Source: Acidovorax kalamii (GTDB lineage: Bacteria; Pseudomonadota; Gammaproteobacteria; Burkholderiales; Burkholderiaceae_C). From it: a stretch of DNA of 64,000 nucleotides. The position numbers and the translations under genes were made by a program. The notes beneath the pieces are model-generated. The model ran no database searches. It saw only the letters and a list, made by a program, of their open reading frames with translations, and was not told the origin of the DNA. How positions within the stretch are numbered: the first letter of the stretch is position 1; each line of letters opens with the position of its first letter. This document shows positions 1 through 10,063 of this stretch, in pieces. The stretch covers positions 186,001 to 250,000 of the forward strand of contig NZ_NOIG01000011.1 in assembly GCF_002245625.1 (NCBI RefSeq), written 5' to 3'.

Positions 1-1158
1 CTGCAGTGAGGCCATCGTCCAGTCCACCCAGGGGTTGTGCAGATCGAGCCGCGTGGCGCCGCAGTGCATGCCCATGGTGATCTCGACCTGGCTGAAACCG
101 TGTGCGTCCAGGTGCTCGCGCAGCGTGGCTTGCACGTTCTGCCAATCGGTGCCCACCACAAAACGCAGCTGGCAGTGCGCCACCGCCTGCGATGGGATGG
201 CGTTGATGGGCCGCTGCGCGTTGCCCGCGCCCAGCGCCAGCACCTCCAGCGTGTTCCAGCCCACCAGTTGTTCAGCCGGTGTCAAGCCAGGCTCGCCCCA
301 GCCGGGTGTGAGCGCCGGGGCGTCGGCATCGGCACCGATCACCACATCCTTGAGCGCCGTGCGCAGCTTGTCGGGCACCGCAGGCGGCAGCAGGCCTTTG
401 ACGAGGATGCGGCCCTTCGCGTCCACCAGTGTGGCCAGCGCGTGGGTGAGCGCCGTGGCGGGGTTGGCCAACACGCCGCCCCAGTTGCCCGAGTGGTAGG
501 CCTTGTCGCGGCTGCGCACGGTGAGCGCAAAGTTGATCGCACCGCGCGATCCCAGGAAGAGGGTGGGGTGGCTCGCGTTCACACGGGGGCCGTCGCTGGC
601 CACAAACAGGTCAGCCCGCAGTGCATCGCGGTGCGCTTCGCAGAAGGTAGCCAGGCCGGGCGAGCCTGCTTCTTCGCCCATCTCCATGAGCAGCGTCACG
701 TTGTAGCCTAGGCGGCCGCCCCGGGCCTCGATGGTGTGGGCGAGTGCGGCCAGGCTCACGGTGTGCTGGCCCTTGTTGTCCGCCGTGCCCCGGCCGTACC
801 AGCGCTCGCCTTCGATGGTCAGCTCCCATGGAGAAAGGCCCTCGCGCCATTGCGCGTCCTGCCCGTTGACCACGTCACCATGGCCGTAGGTGAGCACGGT
901 GGGCAGGGCGGGGTCTTCCACGCGTCGGGCCACCAAAAAGGGGCCGCCTTGGGGTGAGGGGTTGTCGAGCACCTGGCACTCAAAACCCAGGGGCGTGAGC
1001 CAGGGCACCATTTCGTCGGTGAGGTAGGCGCGCAGTTCGGGCGGCACCTTGCCGGTGTCGCTTTCGGTGCGCCAAGCCACACGGCGGCGCAGGTCGGTGG
1101 CAAAGCGGCCATCGTCAAAGTAGCGCTGGACGTTGTCGATCAGTTGTTGGCGGGTCAT
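1..1158 (-). CDS. M20 family metallopeptidase (partial, C-terminus beyond window)
   Basis: Zinc-dependent amidohydrolase or dipeptidase of the M20 (ArgE/DapE/CPG2) family, probably cytoplasmic. The frame is open from the ATG at 1158 to base 1 (386 codons) with no stop, so the C-terminus is missing. Visible family motifs are GHGDVVNG near residues 92-99 (metal-binding His and Asp), YGRGTADNKGQ near 121-131 (bridging Asp), and MGEEAGS near 160-166 (the catalytic Glu pair). A YHSGNWGG stretch fits the dimerisation lid that contributes a His. The start follows a short gap from the Bug receptor gene on the same strand, so the two may be co-transcribed. The substrate cannot be read from sequence; small peptides or N-acyl amino acids are typical. 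Confidence 0.85.
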   Translation of the reverse strand, partial: MTRQQLIDNVQRYFDDGRFATDLRRRVAWRTESDTGKVPPELRAYLTDEMVPWLTPLGFECQVLDNPSPQGGPFLVARRVEDPALPTVLTYGHGDVVNGQDAQWREGLSPWELTIEGERWYGRGTADNKGQHTVSLAALAHTIEARGGRLGYNVTLLMEMGEEAGSPGLATFCEAHRDALRADLFVASDGPRVNASHPTLFLGSRGAINFALTVRSRDKAYHSGNWGGVLANPATALTHALATLVDAKGRILVKGLLPPAVPDKLRTALKDVVIGADADAPALTPGWGEPGLTPAEQLVGWNTLEVLALGAGNAQRPINAIPSQAVAHCQLRFVVGTDWQNVQATLREHLDAHGFSQVEITMGMHCGATRLDLHNPWVDWTMASLQ

Positions 1159-1183
1159 GGTGCGGGTCCTGTTCTGGTGCTCT

Positions 1184-2182
1184 TCAATCCACCACGATCT
1201 TGGCGCGGTGGGCCAGTGCGCGGTAGCGGCCAATTTCGTTGTCCATGGCCGCGTGCATGGCTTTCGGGCCCACAAACACGGGCTCCATGCCCTGGGCGCG
1301 GATCTGCTCCTGCAGGTGGGGATCACGCATCGCAGCTTCCACTTCCTTGATCAGCTTGTTCACGATGGGTGCGGGCGTGCGTGCGGGCGCGGCCACGGCA
1401 TACCAGCCGTCAAAGGCGGCATCCGGCAGCTTTTGCTCTGTCACGGTAGGCACAGAGGGCAGGGCGCGCGCACGCTCGTTGCCCGCAATTGCCAGCGCCC
1501 GCAGCTTGCCGGATCGCACATGGGGTGCGGCGCTGGCCACGGTGTCGATGGCCATCTGGATCTCGCCGCCAATCAGGCCCATCATGGCCTGCGCGCTGCC
1601 CCGGTAGGGCACGTCCTGCAGGCGCACGTCAGCCGCCTGCTCCAGCAGGGCACCGACCAGGTGCGGGGCCGACCCCGAGCCGAACGTGGCGTAGTTGATG
1701 GTTTTGGGCGCTGCCTTCGCCGCAGCAATCAGCGCGGCCAGGTCTTTGTAGGGCGCATTGGCGTTGACCACGATCACCAGCGGCGCGCGCGCCACGATGG
1801 CCACAGGGGCCAGGTCCTTCAGCGGGTCATATGGCAGCTTGTGGCGCAGCGCGGCGTTCACGGTGTAGCTGGTGGAGCCCGACACCAGCAGGGTGTAGCC
1901 ATCGGGCTCGGCCTTGACCACGGTCTCGGTGCCGATGATGGTGGAGGCACCGGGCTTGTTGTCGGTGACCACCGGCTGGCCCAGGCGCGCAGACAGCTTC
2001 TGGCCCAGTGCGCGGGCCACGGCATCGGTGCCGCCGCCGGGCGGAAAGGGCACCACCACACGCAAGGGGCGCTGGGGCCAGGCATCCAATGGCGCGGTGG
2101 TCTGGGCAAATGACAGGCTACTGCCGCTGGCGAGGGCGACCAGGGCTGCGGAGAGCAACGAGGCTCGAACAAGGTGTTTCAT
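1184..2182 (-). CDS. Bug family tripartite tricarboxylate transporter substrate-binding protein
   Basis: Periplasmic solute receptor of the Bug/TctC family (332 aa; family about 320-330). A signal peptide is clear: charged MKHLVRAS, a hydrophobic core, then a cleavage region near SFAQ (residues 24-27). The mature part begins WPQRPLRVVVPFPPGGGTD, the family hallmark for carboxylate binding, and the later PYRGSAQAMMGLIGGE region is also typical. No TctA or TctB membrane partner is nearby, which is usual for the expanded Bug sets of Burkholderiales. It lies divergent from a LysR regulator and next to an M20 peptidase, which suggests a regulated small catabolic unit. Ligand unknown. Confidence 0.92.
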   Translation of the reverse strand: MKHLVRASLLSAALVALASGSSLSFAQTTAPLDAWPQRPLRVVVPFPPGGGTDAVARALGQKLSARLGQPVVTDNKPGASTIIGTETVVKAEPDGYTLLVSGSTSYTVNAALRHKLPYDPLKDLAPVAIVARAPLVIVVNANAPYKDLAALIAAAKAAPKTINYATFGSGSAPHLVGALLEQAADVRLQDVPYRGSAQAMMGLIGGEIQMAIDTVASAAPHVRSGKLRALAIAGNERARALPSVPTVTEQKLPDAAFDGWYAVAAPARTPAPIVNKLIKEVEAAMRDPHLQEQIRAQGMEPVFVGPKAMHAAMDNEIGRYRALAHRAKIVVD

Positions 2183-2274
2183 GCGGACTCCGGTGGGAAG
2201 CGCCCTGGCACCAACGGGTGCGGCGGGGCATGGGTGAATTGGAGCCTCAAGCCATGCAAGATGGATGCTGGTTT

Positions 2275-2313
2275 ACCATTGCTTTGAATAGAGATTTGGC
2301 AATTGACCATTGC
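2275..2313. promoter_or_regulatory. Direct repeats in the LysR/Bug divergent promoter region
   Basis: The octamer ACCATTGC occurs at 2275-2282 and again at 2306-2313, 31 bp apart (about three helical turns), in the 152-bp gap between the divergent Bug receptor and LysR genes. The region is AT-rich compared with its surroundings. A LysR-type binding region is a reasonable reading, but binding is inferred only from position and repetition. Confidence 0.4.
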
Positions 2314-2334
2314 CTTTTTGTGATTGGATACGCC

Positions 2335-3294
2335 GTGACCGCCTCATTGCTCAGCCTGCCTCTGCGCTACTTTCTGGAGGTGGCGCGCACCGGTTCCGTC
2401 AACCAGGCGGCGCAACGCCTGCATGTGGCGGCGTCGGCCGTGAGCCGCCAGCTGGGCAAGCTGGAAGACAGCCTGGGCGTGGTCCTGTTCGAGCGCCAGG
2501 CCCGGGGCATGGCTCTGACCGACGCGGGCACCCGGCTGCTGGCCCATGCCAGTGCGCACGATGCGCAGGCGCTGGAGCTGGTGGATCAACTGCAGGATTT
2601 GTCGGCCCAAGCCGCCTTGCGGGTACGGCTGGCCTGCACCGAAGGGTTTGCGGCAGCCTTCATGCCGCTGGTGATGGCGGGGTTTCGGCAGGCGCACCCG
2701 CAGGTGCAACTGCAGTTGCAGGTGGCGGTGCCGCAGGAGGTGTCGGCCCTGGTGCTGCGGGGCGAGGTCGATCTGGCGCTGAAGTACAGCACAGCGCCCG
2801 AAAAGGGCCTGCAGGTGTTGCACTCGGCGATTGCCCCTATTTATGCCGTCATGCCCGCGCAGCATCCGCTGGCCCGCCAGCGCAGCGTGACCGTGGCCGA
2901 CGTGGTGCGCTACCCGCTGCTGCTGGGCGCGGCCAACACCACGGGGCGGCAGCTGTTTGACCTGAGCTGTGCGGTGCAGGGGCTGCGCTACGTGCCTGCC
3001 GTGGAGAGCAATTTCTCGTCGGCCCTGCTGCCGCTGCTCAGCGGGCAGGACGTGGTGCTGGCCAGCTACCTCACGGCGGCGCGCTGGGTGGAGGCGGGCC
3101 TGCTGGCGGCCCGGCCGTTTGACGAAGCCCAGTTGCAGCAGCGGCGCCTGCAAGTGCTGGCGGCCGAGGGGCGGGTGCCATCCGTCCTGGTGCAGCAGTT
3201 CACCAAAGCGCTGGTGGTCGCCATCGAGGAGTACGGCAAGCGCAAGGTAGGGCGACGCCGCAAGGCCGCCACAGCGCCTGCCCCGGTGTTCTGA
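2335..3294 (+). CDS. LysR family transcriptional regulator
   Basis: LysR-type regulator: N-terminal winged HTH (about residues 4-62, with SVNQAAQRLHVAASAVSRQL as the HTH core) and a C-terminal effector domain to about residue 300. The GTG at 2335 is preferred because it puts the HTH at the normal distance from the N-terminus and gives 319 aa, standard for the family; upstream in-frame starts would add an unrelated tail. The C-terminus is basic (GKRKVGRRRK). It diverges from the Bug receptor gene, the usual arrangement for a LysR protein controlling its neighbour. Effector unknown. Confidence 0.88.
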   Translation: MTASLLSLPLRYFLEVARTGSVNQAAQRLHVAASAVSRQLGKLEDSLGVVLFERQARGMALTDAGTRLLAHASAHDAQALELVDQLQDLSAQAALRVRLACTEGFAAAFMPLVMAGFRQAHPQVQLQLQVAVPQEVSALVLRGEVDLALKYSTAPEKGLQVLHSAIAPIYAVMPAQHPLARQRSVTVADVVRYPLLLGAANTTGRQLFDLSCAVQGLRYVPAVESNFSSALLPLLSGQDVVLASYLTAARWVEAGLLAARPFDEAQLQQRRLQVLAAEGRVPSVLVQQFTKALVVAIEEYGKRKVGRRRKAATAPAPVF

Positions 3295-3365
3295 CACATC
3301 GCCGCAGGTCCCCACACGCTCACATTTGGATACGGATACCATCGGTGCCCTGTCCGCACCACACC

Positions 3366-3857
3366 ATGGCCAAGAAAGAACACGTTTCCGAGACCCAAGC
3401 CACCCAGTTGCTCAAGGCGAACAAGGTGGCTTTCACCGAACACCCGTATGAGTACCTGGAGCACGGCGGCGCGATGCACAGCGCCGAGGTGCTGGGGCTG
3501 GACCCGTTCACCGTGGTCAAGACCATCGTCATGCAGGACCAGGACGCCAAGCCGCTCTTGGTGCTGATGCACGGCAACCGCAAGGTGTCCACCAAAAACC
3601 TCGCGCGCCAGATTGGTGCCAAGTCGGTCGAGCCCTGCGCGCCCGAGGTGGCCAACCGGCACAGCGGCTACCTGGTGGGCGGCACGTCACCCTTTGGCAC
3701 GCGGCGCACCATGCCGGTTTACATTGAAGAAACCATCCTCGCGCTGCCCCGCATTGCCATCAACGGCGGACGCCGAGGTTTTCTGGTGCAGCTGGACCCG
3801 CAGGTGTGTGTGCAGCTGCTGGGTGCCAAACCCGTGCAATGTGCGCTGGCAGAATAG
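3366..3857 (+). CDS. ybaK: YbaK/EbsC family Cys-tRNA(Pro) deacylase
   Basis: Predicted trans-editing aminoacyl-tRNA deacylase, which hydrolyses Cys mischarged on tRNA-Pro in the cytoplasm. The 163-residue protein covers one YbaK domain. Family features include LGLDPFTVVKTIVMQ, a KVSTKNLARQIGAKSVE segment carrying the conserved Lys, and GGTSPFGTRR near residue 110, the glycine loop of the active site. The ATG at 3366 (MAKKEHV) is preferred over an upstream in-frame GTG/ATG because it fits homologues. It precedes plsY by 57 bp on the same strand. Confidence 0.9.
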   Translation: MAKKEHVSETQATQLLKANKVAFTEHPYEYLEHGGAMHSAEVLGLDPFTVVKTIVMQDQDAKPLLVLMHGNRKVSTKNLARQIGAKSVEPCAPEVANRHSGYLVGGTSPFGTRRTMPVYIEETILALPRIAINGGRRGFLVQLDPQVCVQLLGAKPVQCALAE

Positions 3858-3914
3858 GCCGCCGCGCGATACAGCCCGTCAGCAGGCTGACCATTTGATT
3901 TCCAAGGAGTTGCT

Positions 3915-4589
3915 TTGACCGCCGTTTATCCCGTTCTTGCCGCTGTGGCTGCCTACCTGCTGGGCTCGCTGTCGTTTGCCGTCATCGTGACGCGGGTCAT
4001 GGGCCTCTCCGACCCGCGCACTTACGGCAGCAAGAACCCCGGCGCTACCAATGTGCTGCGTTCGGGTTCCAAGGCAGCCGCCATCATCACGCTGCTGCTG
4101 GATGCCGTGAAGGGCTGGCTGCCCGTGGCGCTGGTGATGTGGTTTGGCCACCCTTACGGCCTGGAAGACGGCACCGTGGCCCTGGTGGGGCTGGCGGCAT
4201 TTCTGGGGCACCTCTGGCCGGTGTTCTTCCGCTTCGAGGGCGGCAAGGGCGTGGCCACGGCGCTGGGCGTGCTGGTGGGCGTCAGTGGCTGGCTCGGCCT
4301 GGCCACGGCACTCACCTGGGTCATCATCGCCTTTTTCTTTCGCTATTCGTCGCTGGCTTCGCTGGTGGCCGCTGTGTTTGCGCCGGTGTACTACCTGCTG
4401 GTGGACGGCGTGGTCTGGTATGCCGAAGGCACGATTGCCGCTTCGATGGTGGTGATGGCGCTGTTGCTGGCCTGGCGGCACAAGGAGAACATCCAGCGGC
4501 TGGTGGCAGGCAAGGAGTCGCGCCTGGGCGGCAAGAAGGACAAGCCGGGTGCCGAGGCGGGCGCGCCGTCTGGCAAGGCGCACAAGTAG
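3915..4589 (+). CDS. plsY: Glycerol-3-phosphate acyltransferase PlsY
   Basis: Inner-membrane enzyme that transfers the acyl group of acyl-phosphate to glycerol-3-phosphate, the first step of phospholipid synthesis. Several transmembrane segments are visible. Diagnostic loops are GSKNPGATNVLR (residues 38-49) and FEGGKGVATALG near residue 110. The start is TTG at 3915, backed by an AAGGAG ribosome-binding site at 3903-3908; no ATG would keep the first membrane segment. The C-terminus is a Lys/Gly-rich tail (KKDKPGAEAG) beyond the family core, giving 224 aa against about 200. Confidence 0.93.
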   Translation: MTAVYPVLAAVAAYLLGSLSFAVIVTRVMGLSDPRTYGSKNPGATNVLRSGSKAAAIITLLLDAVKGWLPVALVMWFGHPYGLEDGTVALVGLAAFLGHLWPVFFRFEGGKGVATALGVLVGVSGWLGLATALTWVIIAFFFRYSSLASLVAAVFAPVYYLLVDGVVWYAEGTIAASMVVMALLLAWRHKENIQRLVAGKESRLGGKKDKPGAEAGAPSGKAHK

Positions 4590-4646
4590 CGCGAAAGATG
4601 CTCCCAATCTCCCGGGCGCCTTGCAGGCCGGGTGATAGGAGGGGGC

Positions 4647-5666
4647 TCAGAGCGCCCCAGGCCCCGTGACCAGCCCCCGCAGCCCGGCGCTGTGCTGGGC
4701 GGCATACAAACCCAGCCGCACCATGGTGCGATGGTTGAGTTCCAGGCTCACCGCCGAGCGCGCCAGGGCCGACTGGATGCGTGGTTTGCCCGAGGCGGTC
4801 TGGTACAGGCTGGGCTGGGCGTGGTGGCTGCCGCTGCGGTCGAGCAGGCTGGCCACCAGGGGGTGGTTGGCCTTGTCGCTGCGACGCAGCACGATGGCTG
4901 TGTCGCCGTTGTCCAGTTTCACAAAAGTGCCGGGCGGGCACAGCCCGATGGAGCGGACCAGGGTGTAACTCACCTCGTCGCGCTGGTCCACTTCCTGCCC
5001 CACGATGGCGCGCACCGAGTCGGTGGCGCTTCGGCCCGCACGTGACTTGCGCGGGCTGATCATGGCCGCATAGCGGTCGATGGTGCCCAGGATGCGTGTG
5101 AGCCGGTCTTCCGGGTCCTGGTTGGCCAGAGGCACCCGCTCGGCAATGCTGGCGTGGTGTTGCCCCACCACATCCAGCCAGAGCGCATCGCTGATGAACA
5201 GGCGCTCCAGCAGCAGCATGCTTTCTTCCGGGTGGCTCTTGATGGCTTCCTGCTGCGCGGCGGTAGGCCGCTCGCGCTGCTCGGCCAGTTCGTCCTGCAG
5301 CGCGGTCATGCCGATGTTCATGGTCAGCGCGGCGCGCACCAGGCTGTCCCGCTCCCGCTGGGGCAGCTTGAGTTCAAGCGCCATGATGTGGCACAGCGTG
5401 CCGCACACCAGCGCGTGGGATGCGCTGTAGCCCACGGTGGACGTGGACGCAAGCTGGAACATCAGATACAGCGCCGCATCAATGTCGTGCGCCACCAGGT
5501 CTTGCAGCCAGGTGTCGAACTGCCGCACCTTGCCGGGGAAATCCTGCACCTGCAGCGGCCGCGCTAGCAACACCGACAGCGCCGATTCCAGGTCGGACCA
5601 GAGGCTCAGAAGATCCTCGTACTCGCCCTCGGAATGCGGGTGGCTGATGGCGGGGTGGGCGGACAT
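4647..5666 (-). CDS. HD-GYP-like domain protein with degenerate catalytic motifs
   Basis: 339-residue protein without a signal peptide. The middle follows the layout of an HD-GYP phosphodiesterase, but key residues are changed. Where active enzymes have a metal-binding HDIGK-type motif this one has LTMNIGMTALQDEL, and the GYP triplet is missing, while SHPEESMLLLERL, a paired His (GQHHASI) and RLTRILGTIDRYAAMISPR persist. I infer an HD-GYP relative that has lost cyclic-di-GMP hydrolysis and may act as a binding or scaffolding protein. It ends convergently with plsY and starts 6 bp after the retropepsin gene stop, suggesting co-transcription. Confidence 0.7.
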   Translation of the reverse strand: MSAHPAISHPHSEGEYEDLLSLWSDLESALSVLLARPLQVQDFPGKVRQFDTWLQDLVAHDIDAALYLMFQLASTSTVGYSASHALVCGTLCHIMALELKLPQRERDSLVRAALTMNIGMTALQDELAEQRERPTAAQQEAIKSHPEESMLLLERLFISDALWLDVVGQHHASIAERVPLANQDPEDRLTRILGTIDRYAAMISPRKSRAGRSATDSVRAIVGQEVDQRDEVSYTLVRSIGLCPPGTFVKLDNGDTAIVLRRSDKANHPLVASLLDRSGSHHAQPSLYQTASGKPRIQSALARSAVSLELNHRTMVRLGLYAAQHSAGLRGLVTGPGAL

Positions 5667-5672
5667 GGCGGG

Positions 5673-6338
5673 TCAGTTGCGTTTTTCGAGCACCATCTGG
5701 TCGTTGCTGCGCGTCATCTGGAATTCGTTCAGAAAACTGTTGCCCAGCAGCACATAGGGCATGGGCTGGGAGGTGATGATGGCCTCCACCCCAAACACTT
5801 CCACGTCGCCAACGCGCACCGAGTCAAGCTTCATGCGCCAGCCTTGTGCGATACCGTTGGCAGTACTCATGCGCACGGGCTGGCCGCTCTGGTAGTTCAG
5901 CCCCATCCGGTCAGCATCAGGGCGGCCAATGGCGACGGTGGTGGCACCGGTATCGACCATGTACTGCATCACCTTGCCATTGATGGTGCCGCTGTTCACA
6001 AAATGCCCCCGGCTGTCGGCGGTCAGCACAAGGCGCCTGCCGCTGGCGCCGCTGCGGCCCCCCACGCGCACCGGGGCTTCGCCCAGCCGCAGGATGCGCC
6101 GCTCGCCCTTGACCTCGACGGTGGCTTCTTCCTTGAGCACCGCGATGACCTTGACCCCCTGGAATTCATCCCCGGCGCCCACCGCACGCGGCGGGTGGGC
6201 ATCCACCACCAGCAAGGCCTTGCTGCCCAGCATGCCGGCCAGCGCCACTGACTGCGCATGCACCGCTCCGGCGGTGGCCAGCAGAAGCCCGCCAAGGGCC
6301 ACCATGGCGGTGGGCAGCAGGTGTACGGGCTTGGTCAT
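5673..6338 (-). CDS. Retropepsin-like aspartic protease (clan AA, secreted)
   Basis: 221-residue protein with an N-terminal signal sequence (MTKPVHLLPTAM then a hydrophobic stretch and AVHAQS) and one retropepsin-like domain in the C-terminal half. The catalytic motif VDTGATTVAIG is intact (residues about 129-139), and YVLLGNSFLNEFQM matches the second family motif. Members of this TIGR02281-like group are usually periplasmic or membrane-associated with unknown substrates. The ATG at 6338 is chosen because an upstream TTG adds five residues that do not improve the signal peptide. It is likely co-transcribed with the HD-GYP-like gene downstream. Confidence 0.82.
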   Translation of the reverse strand: MTKPVHLLPTAMVALGGLLLATAGAVHAQSVALAGMLGSKALLVVDAHPPRAVGAGDEFQGVKVIAVLKEEATVEVKGERRILRLGEAPVRVGGRSGASGRRLVLTADSRGHFVNSGTINGKVMQYMVDTGATTVAIGRPDADRMGLNYQSGQPVRMSTANGIAQGWRMKLDSVRVGDVEVFGVEAIITSQPMPYVLLGNSFLNEFQMTRSNDQMVLEKRN

Positions 6339-6381
6339 GGTGTGGGTGATCAAAGTGGGTGTATCTTGCCGGGCGCAAGGC

Positions 6382-6867
6382 TCAGTCGCGGAAGTTGTCG
6401 AACGACAGCGGCACGTCGGTCACGTCCTTGCGGATCAGCGCCATGGCGGCTTGCAGATCGTCGCGCTTGGCGCCCGTCACGCGCACCTTGTCTTCCTGGA
6501 TGGCGCCTTGCACCTTGAGCTTGCTCTCCTTGAGCAGCTTCTGGATCTTCTTGGCCAGCTCGCTCTCGATGCCGTTGCGCACCTTGATGACCTGCTTGAC
6601 CTTGTCGCCGCCCATTTTCTGGACATCGCCCATGTCGAGGAAGCGCACGTCCACGCTGCGCTTGGTGAGCTTGTTGCGCAGCACGTCCTCGATCTGGGTG
6701 AGCTGGAAGTCGGCATCGCCGATCAGGGTGATGTCCTTGTCCTTGATCTCGATGCTGGCCGAGGTGCCCTTGAAGTCGAAGCGGGTGGCGATTTCCTTGG
6801 CGGTGTTCTCCACGGCGTTTTTCACTTCAACCAGGTTGGCTTCGCAGACGGTGTCAAAAGATGGCAT
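6382..6867 (-). CDS. YajQ family cyclic-di-GMP-binding protein
   Basis: 161 aa, the normal family length. It starts [20 protein letters not shown], the characteristic N-terminus, and ends [13 protein letters not shown], the conserved C-terminus. YajQ proteins are nucleotide-binding; some bind cyclic di-GMP and act with transcription factors, and their role outside the studied species is uncertain. The start at 6867 follows homologues; the frame is open further upstream but that part overlaps the divergent murB. Its location beside a degenerate HD-GYP gene may be coincidence. Confidence 0.92.
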   Translation of the reverse strand: MPSFDTVCEANLVEVKNAVENTAKEIATRFDFKGTSASIEIKDKDITLIGDADFQLTQIEDVLRNKLTKRSVDVRFLDMGDVQKMGGDKVKQVIKVRNGIESELAKKIQKLLKESKLKVQGAIQEDKVRVTGAKRDDLQAAMALIRKDVTDVPLSFDNFRD

Positions 6868-6940
6868 GGTGGTTCTCAATCTCGGGGAAACAGGGGGCAA
6901 ATCGCAGCCCTTCCAAAGGGCGAATGCGACAATCGGGCCA

Positions 6941-8014
6941 ATGGTAGTCGAGAAAAACGTCCCTTTGCAGCCCTGCAACACCTTCGGCATTGCTGCACGC
7001 GCGCAGACGCTGGTGCGCGTGCATTCCACCGCCGATGTGCGGGCCGTGCTGGCCGACCCGGAGCTGGCGGCCGCGCCCAAGTTTGTGCTGGGCGGGGGCA
7101 GCAACATCATCCTGACCGGCGATGTGAAGCCCGTGGTGCTCAAGATGGAGATCAAGGGTCTGCGCCTGGTGGAAGAAACCCCCAAGGCGTGGATCGTGGA
7201 GGCGGGCGCTGGCGAGGTCTGGCACGACTGCGTGGCCTGGACGCTGGCGCAGGGCTTCCCGGGGCTGGAGAACCTGGCCCTGATCCCCGGCACCGTGGGC
7301 GCATCGCCCGTACAGAACATCGGCGCCTATGGCGTGGAGCTGCAGGACCGCTTTGAATCCCTGGACGCCATCGACCTGGCCACGGGCCACACCTTCACGC
7401 TGGACGCCGCGCAGTGCGGTTTTGGCTACCGGGACTCGGTGTTCAAGCACGCGCCTTCGGACATGCCCGGTGCGGACGGGTTGCCCCGGGGCATGGGTCT
7501 GGAAGGGCGTGCTGTGATCACCCATGTGCGTTTTCGCCTGCCCAAACCCTGGAAGCCGGTGCTGGGCTATCTGGACCTGGAGCGCCGCATGGCGGAAGAG
7601 AGCGTGCTGCAGCCCACGGCCCAGCAGATCTTCGACTGGATCTGCGACATCCGCCGCGCCAAGCTGCCCGACCCGGCTGTGGTGGGCAACGCAGGCAGCT
7701 TCTTCAAGAACCCCACGGTCTCGCCCGACCAGTGCGCCGACATCATCGCGCGCGAGCCGCGCATCGTGCACTACCCCATGCCCGACGGCAGCATCAAGCT
7801 GGCGGCGGGCTGGCTGATTGATGCTTGTGGCTGGAAGGGCAAGTCCATCGGCAAGGCCGGTGTGTACGAGAAGCAGGCCCTGGTGCTGGTGAACCGGGGG
7901 CAGGGCGCCGACAGCGTGACGGGCGGCGAGGTGATGACGCTGGCCAAGGCCATCCAGACCAGCGTGTACGAGCGCTTCGGCATCCGGCTGGAGCCGGAGC
8001 CGGTGGTGGTGTAG
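6941..8014 (+). CDS. murB: UDP-N-acetylenolpyruvoylglucosamine reductase MurB
   Basis: FAD/NADPH enzyme that reduces UDP-GlcNAc-enolpyruvate to UDP-MurNAc in cytoplasmic peptidoglycan synthesis. The 357-aa length is that of a type I MurB (E. coli about 342). Motifs: [12 protein letters not shown] (FAD-binding), [24 protein letters not shown] with the catalytic Arg, and [11 protein letters not shown] with the catalytic Ser near residue 252. The start at 6941 ([17 protein letters not shown]) was chosen because NTFGI is near the N-terminus in homologues. It diverges from yajQ with a 73-bp gap. Confidence 0.96.
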   Translation: MVVEKNVPLQPCNTFGIAARAQTLVRVHSTADVRAVLADPELAAAPKFVLGGGSNIILTGDVKPVVLKMEIKGLRLVEETPKAWIVEAGAGEVWHDCVAWTLAQGFPGLENLALIPGTVGASPVQNIGAYGVELQDRFESLDAIDLATGHTFTLDAAQCGFGYRDSVFKHAPSDMPGADGLPRGMGLEGRAVITHVRFRLPKPWKPVLGYLDLERRMAEESVLQPTAQQIFDWICDIRRAKLPDPAVVGNAGSFFKNPTVSPDQCADIIAREPRIVHYPMPDGSIKLAAGWLIDACGWKGKSIGKAGVYEKQALVLVNRGQGADSVTGGEVMTLAKAIQTSVYERFGIRLEPEPVVV

Positions 8015-8083
8015 GCTCCGCAAGCCTCTGCCAGATCGTCTTCAAATCCCGGCAGACCCCAGCAGCACCGCACGGGCAAAAGA

Positions 8084-8118
8084 AAAGCCACCGTCTCCGG
8101 TGGCTTTGCTCATTTTTT
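8084..8118. terminator. Intrinsic terminator between convergent murB and argG
   Basis: Perfect 10-bp stem AAAGCCACCG (8084-8093) / CGGTGGCTTT (8098-8107) with a TCTC loop, followed by a T-rich run to 8118 on the plus strand; the A-rich 5' side can also serve the minus strand. Placed downstream of murB, in the gap where murB and argG converge. Confidence 0.85.
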
Positions 8119-8162
8119 GATAGCTGCTAGCGCATGGTGGTCGCGCGCAAGAGCCATTTTTT
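8113..8162. repeat. Interspersed palindromic repeat, copy 1
   Basis: Imperfect palindrome with the arm TAGCTGCTAGCGCA (8121-8134) and the opposing arm GCGCAAGAGCCATTTTTT (from 8145). It belongs to a family with several copies in this window, all outside genes. This copy lies just after the murB terminator and upstream of the argG stop. Confidence 0.6.
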
Positions 8163-8195
8163 GCCACTATTTCGAGTGGCAAAGTCTCGCAAAAC

Positions 8196-9563
<1,368 letters not shown>

Positions 9564-9881
9564 TCAGCCGAAGTGGCAGATGTAGTGGTAGGCCTCGGTC
9601 ACGCGGATGTCGAACTTCGAGTTGCCGGGCACGCTGAATTTTTCGCCTGCGGACGACGTCACCCAGGTGTCGGTGCTGGCCAGCTTGTATTCGCAGGAGC
9701 CTGCGACGCATTCCATGATCTCGGGCGCACCGGTGTTGAAGGTGAGCGTTGCGGGCAGCACTACGCCCACCGACTTCTTCGTGCCATCGGGGAAGGTGAT
9801 GCCGTGGCTCACGCACTTGCCGTCAAAGTACACATTGGCCTGGGTGGTGACGGACACGCCGTCGATTTTTTCGGTGGTCAT
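9564..9881 (-). CDS. ppnP: Pyrimidine/purine nucleoside phosphorylase PpnP
   Basis: Small cupin-fold enzyme (105 aa; E. coli 94) that phosphorolyses several nucleosides to free bases and ribose-1-phosphate. Family features are NVYFDGKCVSHGITFPDGTK, VGVVLPATLTFNTGAPEIME and, at the C-terminus, FDIRVTEAYHYICHFG. It lies upstream of argG on the same strand, separated by 31 bp. Confidence 0.92.
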   Translation of the reverse strand: MTTEKIDGVSVTTQANVYFDGKCVSHGITFPDGTKKSVGVVLPATLTFNTGAPEIMECVAGSCEYKLASTDTWVTSSAGEKFSVPGNSKFDIRVTEAYHYICHFG

Positions 9882-9985
9882 GGATAGCGCAGGATGGGGT
9901 TGGAGGAAACCCGCGATTTTAGGGCAGGGGTGGCGCGGCCCTGGTGGCCTGGCCCAACGAAACCTGCACCAGGGTCCGGGGCGCC

Positions 9986-10017
9986 AAAAAAAAGAGCCCC
10001 GAAGGGCTCCATTTTTT
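9986..10017. terminator. Intrinsic terminator, bidirectional
   Basis: Stem GAGCCC (9994-9999) / GGGCTC (10004-10009) with a CGAA tetraloop, flanked by an A-run on the left and a T-run (10012-10017) on the right, so it can work on both strands. It lies between the glycine-zipper gene (3' end at 10064, minus strand) and ppnP, so the minus-strand reading would end the glycine-zipper transcript. Confidence 0.82.
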
Positions 10018-10063
10018 GGTGGCGAATACTCAGGGTCTGGAGTTTGGGGCCCCAGGCGCCCGC

